DNA from: Syntrophaceae bacterium
GTDB taxonomy: Bacteria; Desulfobacterota; SM23-61
Assembly: GCA_003154025.1 (NCBI GenBank)
Contig: PMCE01000498.1
Span: 1,385 to 9,661, forward strand
Direction of reading: 5' to 3'
DNA: 8,277 nt
Positions 1-5,467 of this stretch are shown piece by piece. Position 1 is the first letter of the stretch, and every line of letters starts with the position of its first letter. The notes beneath the pieces are model-generated. The model had not been told where the DNA came from. It ran no database searches and saw only the letters and a program-made list of their open reading frames with translations. The position numbers and the translations under genes were made by a program.

Positions 1-198
1 GCGGTAGATGATGCTTTGCGAATGCTCATCGACCAGGAGCTACCCATCAGTATCGAGGCCGTAGAAAGGCTCGTAGGAGGCTCTGAAGGGCGAATTCCTT
101 TGCCTGCCCAAGTTCTCATCCCAGAGGTTGATTTGGCCGCCTACGATGGGCTTCTAAGGCGCAGCCAGGAGGGGGTGCCATGTTATCAAGCGAACTGA
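1..198 (+). CDS. istA: IS21 transposase IstA, C-terminal fragment
   Basis: This is the last 65 codons of an open frame that enters from the left edge. By position, directly before and overlapping istB, it is the C-terminal tail of the DDE-type IS21 transposase. The visible tail is AVDDALRMLIDQ... through ...GVPCYQAN and carries no catalytic motif; the DDE domain would lie upstream. The stretch with VERLVGG and IPEVDLAAYDGLL resembles the usual IstA ending (a 'V..Y..LL' segment before the stop). Its stop lies inside istB: the two frames overlap by 19 nt, so the proteins are translationally coupled. The family call rests mainly on the istB context. Confidence 0.8.
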   Translation, partial: AVDDALRMLIDQELPISIEAVERLVGGSEGRIPLPAQVLIPEVDLAAYDGLLRRSQEGVPCYQAN

Positions 199-953
199 AA
201 CCCTCCTTGGCCCGGTGTCTGAAAGAGTTGCATCTGCCCACCGTGCGAGCCTGTTATGGCCAAGAGGCGGATCGGGCACGTCAGGAATCCTTAGCCTATG
301 AACACTACCTTGCCGAGGTGATGGAGCGGGAGAGTGAGGTGCGCCGGCACAATCGGGTTCAGAGGCTGCTTAGCGAATCCAAATTGCCTTTGGAGAAGAG
401 CCTGGAGACTTTTGAAACGGGCCGGCTTTCTTCCATGCTGACATCGCAACTCAGCGCTCTGCTGGAAGGGTCCTTTGTGGAGCGCTCAGAGAATGTCCTG
501 GCTTTTGGGAATCCGGGAAGTGGTAAAACCCATCTGCTCTGCGCCCTTGCCCAGGAACTGATCCACCGACAAGGCCGCCGATTGCTCTTCACCCCCTGCA
601 GCCTTTTGGTGCAGCGGTTGCTCGTTGCCAAGCGAGATCTGAAACTGCCCCGGCTCCTGAAGGGCCTTTCCAAGTATGAGGTGGTGATGATCGACGATAT
701 TGGCTATGTGGAACAAAACCGGGAGGAGATGGAGGTTCTCTTTATCCTCTTGGCGGAACGCTACGAACGGGGGAGTCTGATGATCACCAGTAATCTGCCT
801 TTTTCCAAATGGGAGCGTATTTTCAAGGACCCCATGACCACAGCGGCGGCTATTGACCGTCTTGTCCACCACAGCATCATTCTGGAATTGAATCTTCCGA
901 GCTACCGGCTGGAGCATTCAACGGCGAAACAGGAAGCTCGGACAGAGGTCTGA
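180..953 (+). CDS. istB: IS21 transposition helper ATPase IstB
   Basis: AAA+ (DnaC-like) ATPase that assembles with IstA to select target DNA and stimulate strand transfer. Walker A is GNPGSGKT at residues 110-117, Walker B is VVMIDD at 168-173, a sensor-1-like ITSN lies at 202-205, and a DRLVHH segment (226-231) is placed like the arginine-finger/sensor region. The N-terminal 100 residues are the helical IstA-interaction and DNA-binding part. At 257 residues it is full length for the family. The ATG at 180 has a strong AGGAGG ribosome site (167-172) within the istA coding end, so this start is well supported. No frameshift or missing catalytic residue is seen, so the element may still be active if istA is intact. 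Confidence 0.95.
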   Translation: MLSSELKPSLARCLKELHLPTVRACYGQEADRARQESLAYEHYLAEVMERESEVRRHNRVQRLLSESKLPLEKSLETFETGRLSSMLTSQLSALLEGSFVERSENVLAFGNPGSGKTHLLCALAQELIHRQGRRLLFTPCSLLVQRLLVAKRDLKLPRLLKGLSKYEVVMIDDIGYVEQNREEMEVLFILLAERYERGSLMITSNLPFSKWERIFKDPMTTAAAIDRLVHHSIILELNLPSYRLEHSTAKQEARTEV

Positions 954-985
954 ATCCCAAAAGACTTGTAGGGAGGCGAAAGAAA

Positions 986-1237
986 ATGGAAATGTCAGTT
1001 TATAACCCGCAAAAGGGACGCTTGGAAACGATCGATGCGGTGTTGACCGATGAAAACACGACGTGGTTCGACAATTGTACGCAAAGTCGTGACGTTTACA
1101 TGATAACGGATTTTGAAGGAGATCTTCTGATCCGTGAACGCGGGTACGCTTATCCGGTGAGGATTTATGGGCTGTGCAGAGCGGATATCGGTTTTGAACA
1201 GAGGAAAGCACAGGAACTAAAAGATCTATACGCCTAG
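986..1237 (+). CDS. small hypothetical protein carried inside the IS21 element
   Basis: An 83-residue protein I do not recognise. It starts 32 nt after istB with a good GGAGG site (972-976) nine bases before the ATG, same strand, and ends well before the inferred IS terminus. It therefore appears to be a third, passenger-type gene of the element and probably a read-through product of the istAB transcript. The sequence is soluble and mixed-charge, without signal peptide or membrane segment. It has a middle rich in aromatic and acidic residues (TTWFDNCTQSRDVYMITDFE), a likely beta-rich core, and a charged helical end (EQRKAQELKDLYA). Two cysteines are far apart, so no zinc motif is evident. Function unknown. 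Good ribosome site and tight spacing make it likely real. Confidence 0.65.
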   Translation: MEMSVYNPQKGRLETIDAVLTDENTTWFDNCTQSRDVYMITDFEGDLLIRERGYAYPVRIYGLCRADIGFEQRKAQELKDLYA

Positions 1238-1272
1238 AACAGGGGGAAAAGCGGGGGGAGACAACGCGGCCG

Positions 1273-1319
1273 GCGGGTGAACCTCCGGTCGCCCTACGGG
1301 CTCCCTCCGTTTCACCCGC
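1273..1319. repeat. inverted repeat / hairpin near IS right end
   Basis: GCGGGTGAA (1273-1281) pairs with TTCACCCGC (1311-1319). Inside it GCCC (1291-1294) pairs with GGGC (1298-1301) over a TAC loop. The whole can form a branched hairpin after the passenger ORF. No T-run follows, so it is not a classical intrinsic terminator. It may still stop transcripts leaving the IS or reduce read-through. Confidence 0.55.
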
Positions 1320-1355
1320 TTCGGATAAGGAACTGGCTTTGAAGGCAAGGGGGAA

Positions 1356-1406
1356 CCGGGAATTATAATTGTCGCTGAGGGGAAAAAATAGTTGACGTCA
1401 GACAGT
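1356..1406 (-). repeat. IS21 right terminal repeats
   Basis: Two spaced copies of GGGAA-N6/7-TTGWC occur: GGGAA at 1358-1362 with TTGTC at 1369-1373, and GGGAA at 1382-1386 with TTGAC at 1394-1398. The palindrome TGACGTCA (1395-1402) and the terminal GACA (1403-1406) follow. Read on the - strand the end is TGTCTGACGTCAAC then a T-run and CCCC. Repeated A/T-plus-C-run motifs behind a TG terminus are typical of IS21 ends, where IstA binds. The matching left end is outside the window. Confidence 0.6.
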
Positions 1407-1909
1407 CCTACCCTGCGGAAATGCGAGCAGGGGAGACCAGCACGTCGCGCAAGTCCTCCTGGATAGCCCGGAGATCTGCCTCAGCCGCCTCCATGGAGCG
1501 GCGAACACTGCCAAAGATGTCCGGTTCCCAACCTGCATCAAAATTCACGGGATAAAGGCAGATGGTCATGCCGGTACCGGCCTCCTTGCGGCTCCGGCTT
1601 CGGCTACCCGTGCCCGAGGCTTCAAGAGTCGGGGAGAGATCAGCCCTGGCCACACCCCGGCGCGCGCCTCGCGACCCCGCACCCGGGCCTTTTTCAGCTC
1701 AAGGTTTCCAGCGAGGATACGATCGATCAGACTGGAGAGCTTCGGATCGTTGAGCGTGGCCCACCAGACTGACAGGGGCTTGGGGTCAATCTCCTCTGCA
1801 GTTAGGCCCCTTTGAGTTGGGTGTGCCAGTTCTTGGACACGGACGTTTTGGGAGGGACATAATCGGGCCCCACGGTAGCTCGCCCGGGAAGGATCAGGAT
1901 TGCAATCAT
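1407..1909 (-). pseudogene. RND efflux outer membrane factor (OprM/NodT family), frameshifted and truncated by IS21
   Basis: Remains of a TolC-like outer-membrane lipoprotein that would export substrates for an RND pump. The start at 1909 reads MIAILILPGRATVGPDYVPP, where GPDYVPP is the family's hallmark after the lipid-anchored Cys. Here the lipobox Cys is replaced by Arg (LPGR instead of LPGC). That frame stops at 1802-1804. The reading continues in a second frame with GLTAEEIDP, then SVWWATLNDPKLSSLIDR and LAGNLELKKAR, and in a third frame from about 1660 with ARADLSPTLEASG, FDAGWEPDIFGSVRRS and EAAEADL. A further shift in the C-run at 1432-1435 would restore VSLLA. The C-terminal two thirds are missing at the IS boundary (1406/1407). 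At least two, probably three, frameshifts make it non-functional. The rest may lie left of the IS. Confidence 0.85.
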
Positions 1910-2037
1910 CCCCGAGAGGCATCAGATAAAGCTAATGAAAGTTGCCTTGCTGCTTCCTCCTTCTTCTTCGGGTAAGCACATCAGTAGCATGTGGTTAATT
2001 TGTACTGTTTGCCGTGGCAATGCCGATCCGGACGGTT

Positions 2038-2064
2038 TGTCGCCACCTGCTATTTTTTCCCTCT
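2038..2064 (+). repeat. solitary IS21-end-like sequence
   Basis: TGTC, eight unrelated bases, then CTATTTTTTCCC match the right end of the IS read on the - strand (TGTC, nine bases, CTATTTTTTCCC). No transposase lies on either side. It could be a relic end of a related element, or coincidence in a T-rich stretch. It lies in the 169-nt gap between the TPR gene and the efflux pseudogene, in which I see nothing else. Confidence 0.25.
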
Positions 2065-2078
2065 TTCCGCCGTAGGAT

Positions 2079-2753
2079 TCACCATTTCCACGGCGCCGAA
2101 TTGCTATTTCCATTCATCTTATTAATGCAAAGACCGACCTTCACGGCTTCCTCTAAATGGTGGCAATTTCCAAGCCGACAGGCTTTTTCCCAGTCGGAAC
2201 ACGCCAAATGGGCATACACAATGCCCCTGTTGACATAAACCGGGGCATGAATCGGGTCAAGCTCCAGAGAGCTATCAAAATCCCGAAGGGCCAGCGTATA
2301 TTCTTCTTTTTCCGCATACGTAAGTCCGCGATTGTAGTGAGCTCTGGCCATATCGGGCTTTATTTCCAGTGCTCTTGTGAAATCTGAGATGGCCAGATCA
2401 TATTGACCCTTCTTCGAATAGGTAATACCACGGTTGTTATAGGTCTCCGCCGCCAGTGGATCGGCCTCCAAAGCTTTGCCGAATTCAGAAATAGCAAGGT
2501 CAAGTTCCCCAATTTCCGCATACCTAATTGCCCGCTCATTGTATGTTTGAGCTGCCAGCATGTCTCCTGCCTTTTTATCCCCGGAGTCTCGGCCTGGTTC
2601 GACGCTTGGCCGAGGAAAGGTACTAACCGAGACCTCATTTTGTACCAGCTTCCCGGCAGTCTCCGCCTTTGCCCCTTGCGGGAAAGTCAGACCCGCGGTC
2701 GCGCAGATCAGGGAGCCGAGGACCAAGAAAGCGACTATGAAATGCCTGTTCAT
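2079..2753 (-). CDS. exported tetratricopeptide-repeat protein
   Basis: A 224-residue protein with an N-terminal signal peptide (MNRHF then a hydrophobic stretch to about 22, likely cleavage after AKA at 30), so probably periplasmic. A low-complexity linker (31-66) precedes three full TPRs at about 69-102, 103-136 and 137-170, each with the N-RG-Y/AI--F--ALE-DP pattern. A fourth repeat then runs straight from YVNRGIVYAHL into ACSDWEKACRLGNC. This Cys-rich end (ACSDW.KAC.LG.C) is common in periplasmic TPR proteins of this type. The fourth repeat seems about five residues short. I chose the start at 2753, not the in-frame ATG at 2822, because it begins the signal peptide and has a GAGAGGGGGG ribosome site. 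TPRs bind proteins; the partner is unknown. It lies 220 nt after the sensor gene on the same strand. Confidence 0.85.
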   Translation of the reverse strand: MNRHFIVAFLVLGSLICATAGLTFPQGAKAETAGKLVQNEVSVSTFPRPSVEPGRDSGDKKAGDMLAAQTYNERAIRYAEIGELDLAISEFGKALEADPLAAETYNNRGITYSKKGQYDLAISDFTRALEIKPDMARAHYNRGLTYAEKEEYTLALRDFDSSLELDPIHAPVYVNRGIVYAHLACSDWEKACRLGNCHHLEEAVKVGLCINKMNGNSNSAPWKW

Positions 2754-2973
2754 CACGTCCCCCCTCTCCGTTTCCTTTTTGCAACTCTTTGTTTCCCATC
2801 CGCTTCCTCGCGCATCCAGCACAATCCGGCCAGGAAGGGTTTCACTACGTAGATGGCATAGTGGTCAATATCGTCGGTTCTCCGAAAAAAGCCCGCGCTG
2901 CCGCCCTTTTTTTCCATTTCTTTCTCGTAACCATCGGAGAGGCGCGTGGGCTAGGTGGCTCGTAAACACCTCA

Positions 2974-3480
2974 TTAAGGCTGGCGACCAGGTGGAGGGCC
3001 TTCCCGATTTGGTGGAGGTCCTGCCATGGGTGGCGGTCCGACTCGATAAGGAGGTAGTGGAGGAGGTCGTCTCAAAAATTCAGCTAAAATCTTTCTCTCT
3101 TCTTGATTAAATCTTTTGGCCAGTTCCTTCGGCACCTCTGCAAACCGCTGCATCATAAAACCATGCAATTTGTCCAGCTTTGCGGCTTCAACTTGGTAGG
3201 CAGCTTCGTCAAACTCGGGTGCGCATAAAATCGATAAAACCCTCTCCCTGGCTTCATCTATTTGTTTGCGAACCTCCTGATTCTCCAGATGAATTCTCTC
3301 CATCATGTCCAAAAACAGCTTTTCTTTCTCCGCTGGAAGCTTCCCTGCAAATTCCGGTGGGTGTCTCCTGGGGAAGTCTTCCCGGAACAGGCGATTTGAT
3401 ATAACGCCGATGACAACGCCGATCAGCAGTACATTCAATAGAATTGAAATACTAATCAGTAATTTTATTCTTTTGCCCAT
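2974..3480 (-). CDS. membrane-anchored periplasmic metal sensor, CnrX/ZraP-like (Metal_resist family)
   Basis: 168 residues: a membrane anchor (about 6-28), then a periplasmic all-helical hairpin (45-137), then a proline-rich tail (139-168, repeated GPPP). The helical part (KLPAEKEKLFLDMMERI, QEVRKQIDEARERV, and NQEERKILAEFLRR) fits the heavy-metal-resistance sensor family that includes CnrX and ZraP/Spy. LHGFMMQRF (105-113) gives an H106xxxM110 motif that I align by eye with the His/Met metal ligands of CnrX; H40 and E-rich helix 1 could supply others, but the HxxxH pair of CnrX is not complete. In the known system such sensors hold the anti-sigma factor until metal binds. Its start overlaps the anti-sigma gene by 16 nt, with AAGGGGG six bases upstream, so the two are co-translated. 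The metal is not predictable from sequence. Confidence 0.8.
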   Translation of the reverse strand: MGKRIKLLISISILLNVLLIGVVIGVISNRLFREDFPRRHPPEFAGKLPAEKEKLFLDMMERIHLENQEVRKQIDEARERVLSILCAPEFDEAAYQVEAAKLDKLHGFMMQRFAEVPKELAKRFNQEERKILAEFLRRPPPLPPYRVGPPPMAGPPPNREGPPPGRQP

Positions 3481-3929
3481 AGCACACCCCCTTCATAATG
3501 GAGAAATTCCTGCAAGTTGACTTGCCTCTCTATGATCACAGTCGATCCTGAAGAATATAAAAAACCGATAACAAATCCGGACATCAGAGCAGCTATCATC
3601 AAGGTGGACCCGACAATAAGGGCCGACTTGGGAAAATAGAATTCATCGGAAAATAATCTGATAAGAGACAAGCCAAGGCCGGAGGGGGATTTTTTGCCTT
3701 GATCCATAGACAGGGAGATAATTCGCTGTGCCCAATTTCCGCTTGGCTCTTCATATCTTCTGGTTTTAAGAACCCTCTCGAATCTTTCCTGCTCAGCTAA
3801 TAATGCCTGCAGCTCCGAAGACTTCCGCAGGGACTCCATTCCTCCCTGCCTTATCTCTTCAGGCCATTCATTCAAGTCTACCCCATATAGAAAGAGGTTT
3901 TCTTTAAACTGTTTAGGGTCCATAGTCAT
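3465..3929 (-). CDS. single-pass membrane anti-sigma factor, CnrY-like role
   Basis: 154 residues with a cytoplasmic N-terminal part, one transmembrane helix (about 103-125, SALIVGSTLMIAALMSGF) and a short periplasmic tail (126-154). The N-terminal segment LYGVDLNEWPEEIR (14-27), followed by a helical ALLAEQERFERVL, resembles the short sigma-binding helices of proteins encoded next to ECF sigma factors. The role rests on topology and on its place between the sigma and sensor genes, not on a recognised zinc-binding anti-sigma motif. It should bind the neighbouring sigma factor and contact the sensor in the periplasm. Start: ATG 3929 lies only three bases from a G8 tract; ATG 3923 (third codon) has nine-base spacing and may be the true start. 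Confidence 0.75.
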   Translation of the reverse strand: MTMDPKQFKENLFLYGVDLNEWPEEIRQGGMESLRKSSELQALLAEQERFERVLKTRRYEEPSGNWAQRIISLSMDQGKKSPSGLGLSLIRLFSDEFYFPKSALIVGSTLMIAALMSGFVIGFLYSSGSTVIIERQVNLQEFLHYEGGVLWAKE

Positions 3930-3932
3930 GTT

Positions 3933-3940
3933 CCCCCCCC
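3933..3940 (-). promoter_or_regulatory. G8 homopolymer serving as ribosome binding site
   Basis: The 23-nt gap between the sigma and anti-sigma genes holds a run of eight G (C8 on the + strand) as the only Shine-Dalgarno-like sequence. It sits three bases before ATG 3929 and nine before ATG 3923. Runs of this length are prone to slippage, which would change ribosome-site spacing rather than the protein. Confidence 0.5.
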
Positions 3941-3952
3941 GGACAATAGGCC

Positions 3953-4510
3953 TTAATCAAAGTGATGATTAAGTTTCTCCTTCAGCGTCGTTTTGGCCCG
4001 CATGATGAGGGACTGTAACGCTTTCACCTTAACGCCAATGATTTCGGCCGCTTCCTTATTGCTGAGCCCCTCATAAAAGCATAAGGTCAGGGCCAAATTC
4101 TGCCTTTCGGGAAGCTCCTGCAGGAACCGATCCAGGAGGGCCTGTTTTCGCCTTTCATCCAGTAAAATCTCTGGTCCGTCCTGCTTATCGACCGGTTCCA
4201 TTCCCTCAGGGAAAGGCATTGGCCTCTTCTTTCGGTTATGATCCAGGCATAAATTGAGGACCACCTTATAAAACCAGGTGGTAAATTTTGCTCCTTTATA
4301 CGGATTCCAGAGCAGCTTCCTTTCCCAGAGTTTTAGAAATGCCTGCTGAACCGTATCCTCGGCATCATCCTTGCTGAAGAGAAGGCGATACGCAACCGCA
4401 TAGAATCGCTTCGCGTGGCGATCTACGAGCTCCACGAAAGCCTCCTGCTTTCCTTTTTGTATCTCGCCGATTAACAACTCATCATCAAGATCTGAGAAAC
4501 CACGTTCCAT
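3953..4510 (-). CDS. ECF-type sigma-70 family RNA polymerase sigma factor
   Basis: 185 residues, the usual ECF size, with only regions 2 and 4. Region 2 (about 24-92) holds KDDAEDTVQQAFLKLWE (core binding) and FTTWFYKVVLNLCLDHNRKK (-10 recognition). Region 4 (about 124-178) holds LPERQNLALTLCFYEGLSNKEAAEIIGV and KALQSLIMRAKTTLKEKL, a helix-turn-helix for the -35 element. It directs RNA polymerase to stress genes when released from its anti-sigma factor. I place the start at 4510 (MERGFSDLDDELL), where family homology begins; an in-frame ATG at 4579 with AAGGG upstream would add 23 residues and cannot be excluded. The anti-sigma gene follows after 23 nt and a sensor gene after that, an order analogous to the parts of cnrYXH. 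A broken sensor paralogue precedes it. Confidence 0.9.
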   Translation of the reverse strand: MERGFSDLDDELLIGEIQKGKQEAFVELVDRHAKRFYAVAYRLLFSKDDAEDTVQQAFLKLWERKLLWNPYKGAKFTTWFYKVVLNLCLDHNRKKRPMPFPEGMEPVDKQDGPEILLDERRKQALLDRFLQELPERQNLALTLCFYEGLSNKEAAEIIGVKVKALQSLIMRAKTTLKEKLNHHFD

Positions 4511-4613
4511 TATTGATGCTGTCTTCCTGATGCCGAGATTTCCATGGATGCCATAAGCATACCGGAAGGGGACATCCAAACCCTTCTGCCGAGCATAGCC
4601 TCTATCCTTCGAT

Positions 4614-5014
4614 TCAACGGCCCGGGGGAGGGCCCGGTTTGCGCAACATCAATTCCGCTCGTACGGCTCGCTCCTCCGCGTTAAACTGACTCGCCGGGCT
4701 CGCCATGGCTTGGTCCACCTTTACCCAGACCATCCTGTGGAGTTCCTCTAAGGCTCTCGTCTTCTCCAGGAACAAAGCGGCGTTAAACTCGGAGGCAGTG
4801 AGTACCTCCTTTTTTCCCGCCCCCAGCACCATGATTTCCTCATGAATGGTCTTGGTAGCGTCCCGGACCCGTCTCATCGTTTGATGGAACAGCATTTCCT
4901 TATCCGCCGGCAGTTTACCCGGACTTCCCTGGGGCGATCGGCCATCAAAAGCATGGATGCCTGGCCCAGAGACATTACTACGCCTTACAAAATAACTGCA
5001 ATCATCTTTTTCAT
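4614..5014 (-). pseudogene. broken paralogue of the periplasmic metal sensor
   Basis: From ATG 5014 (GAAGG just upstream) the frame reads MKKMIAVIL, hits TAA at 4985-4987, and continues GVVMSLGQASMLLMADR, clearly a signal peptide cut by a stop codon. Around the CCCC run at 4931-4934 the coding sense moves to another frame, which gives GSPGKLPADKEMLFHQTMRR and runs to the stop at 4614. That body matches the intact sensor: GKLPADKEMLF versus GKLPAEKEKLF, ALEELHRMVW versus KLDKLHGFMM, FNAEERAVRAEL versus FNQEERKILAEF, and both end in GPPPGR. The conserved His is kept, but the Met four residues on is Trp. It lies directly upstream of the sigma gene. An uninterrupted frame from 5078 exists but lacks a signal peptide, so I favour a pseudogene; a sequencing error would also explain it only if there were two. 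Confidence 0.75.
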
Positions 5015-5304
5015 GACCTTCTCTTCCCTTTGATTCCAAGGTTCCCTTTCTTGATGCCTGCCCTCCCCTTTTCGCCATCCGCCAAATTCAACATTCTGCC
5101 GCCGGGGCATCGGATGGTTCGCCGTCTGACCAAAAAGCCGCCGGAATCAACGATCCATTTCTTTGCCTCCAGGAGCTTTTGGCCCCGATTCCGGGCACCT
5201 CCTTTGACCATCATCCTTCAGCAGGCCAAAAAGTGGACTCTTTTCCGTCTCGGTCCAATCGTGTTGATCCGCTTCTCCTTCTTGCGGATGCAACCCATTA
5301 TTTT

Positions 5305-5332
5305 TTATACGGATGGATCGAAGAAAGTCTCC
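5305..5332 (-). promoter_or_regulatory. possible promoter for the sensor/sigma operon
   Basis: On the - strand GGAGAC (5332-5327) is followed after 16 bases by GTATAA (5310-5305), upstream of the broken sensor and sigma genes. GGA-C -35 and GTA -10 elements are the style used by ECF sigma factors, which often activate their own operon. It is a guess from position and pattern only. The ~290 nt from here to 5014 show no convincing gene. Confidence 0.2.
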
Positions 5333-5371
5333 GAAAAAGGATTCGAAAGCCTCGCTTCATTAAATCCCCCC

Positions 5372-5408
5372 AAAAAAAGAGCCGATTCCCTTCGGTGGGA
5401 ATCGGCTC
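5372..5408 (-). terminator. intrinsic terminator of the EF-hand gene
   Basis: A perfect 12-bp stem, GAGCCGATTCCC (5379-5390) with GGGAATCGGCTC (5397-5408), closes a six-base loop. Read on the - strand it is followed by seven T (5378-5372). It lies 60 nt past the stop of the EF-hand gene and separates that gene from the sigma-factor cluster. Confidence 0.93.
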
Positions 5409-5467
5409 CATCAGGCGTGGGATAGGGTCAAATCGCCTACATCATCCGCATCGCTCCCGTCACCCGG

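Larger units (their letters stand above)
1..1406 (+). mobile_element. IS21-family insertion sequence, right part (left end outside window)
   Basis: The end of istA and a complete istB overlap as usual in IS21 elements. They are followed by an extra small ORF, a hairpin and a terminal-repeat region. I place the right end at 1406 because, read on the - strand, the element then begins TGTC, fitting the TG...CA termini of the family. Two GGGAA-N6/7-TTGWC repeats lie just inside it, as expected of the multiple transposase-binding repeats at IS21 ends. Immediately beyond 1406 the sequence becomes a broken outer-membrane efflux gene on the opposite strand, consistent with insertion into that gene. 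The left end and target duplication are outside the window, so the exact boundary is inferred. Confidence 0.8.

Noticed and set aside
2879..2940. Possible terminator after the sensor gene (A6 ... GC-rich ... T7, and TCTCCGA/TCGGAGA)
   Set aside because: The GC-rich core does not self-pair and the inverted repeat has a loop of nearly 50 bases, so it is not a credible hairpin.
4511..4579. 23-residue N-terminal extension of the sigma factor
   Set aside because: The extra residues do not resemble sigma factors and family homology begins at MERGF; not fully excluded because AAGGG precedes ATG 4579.
5011..5214. 67-codon frame on the - strand ending in an ATGA overlap with the broken sensor start
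   Set aside because: Composition is Gly/Lys/Arg-rich with no recognisable fold; the overlap is likely chance. Kept as unproven rather than a gene.
5030..5425. 131-codon frame on the + strand
   Set aside because: It runs through the intrinsic terminator and across the broken sensor's upstream region, has no ribosome site and no protein-like pattern.
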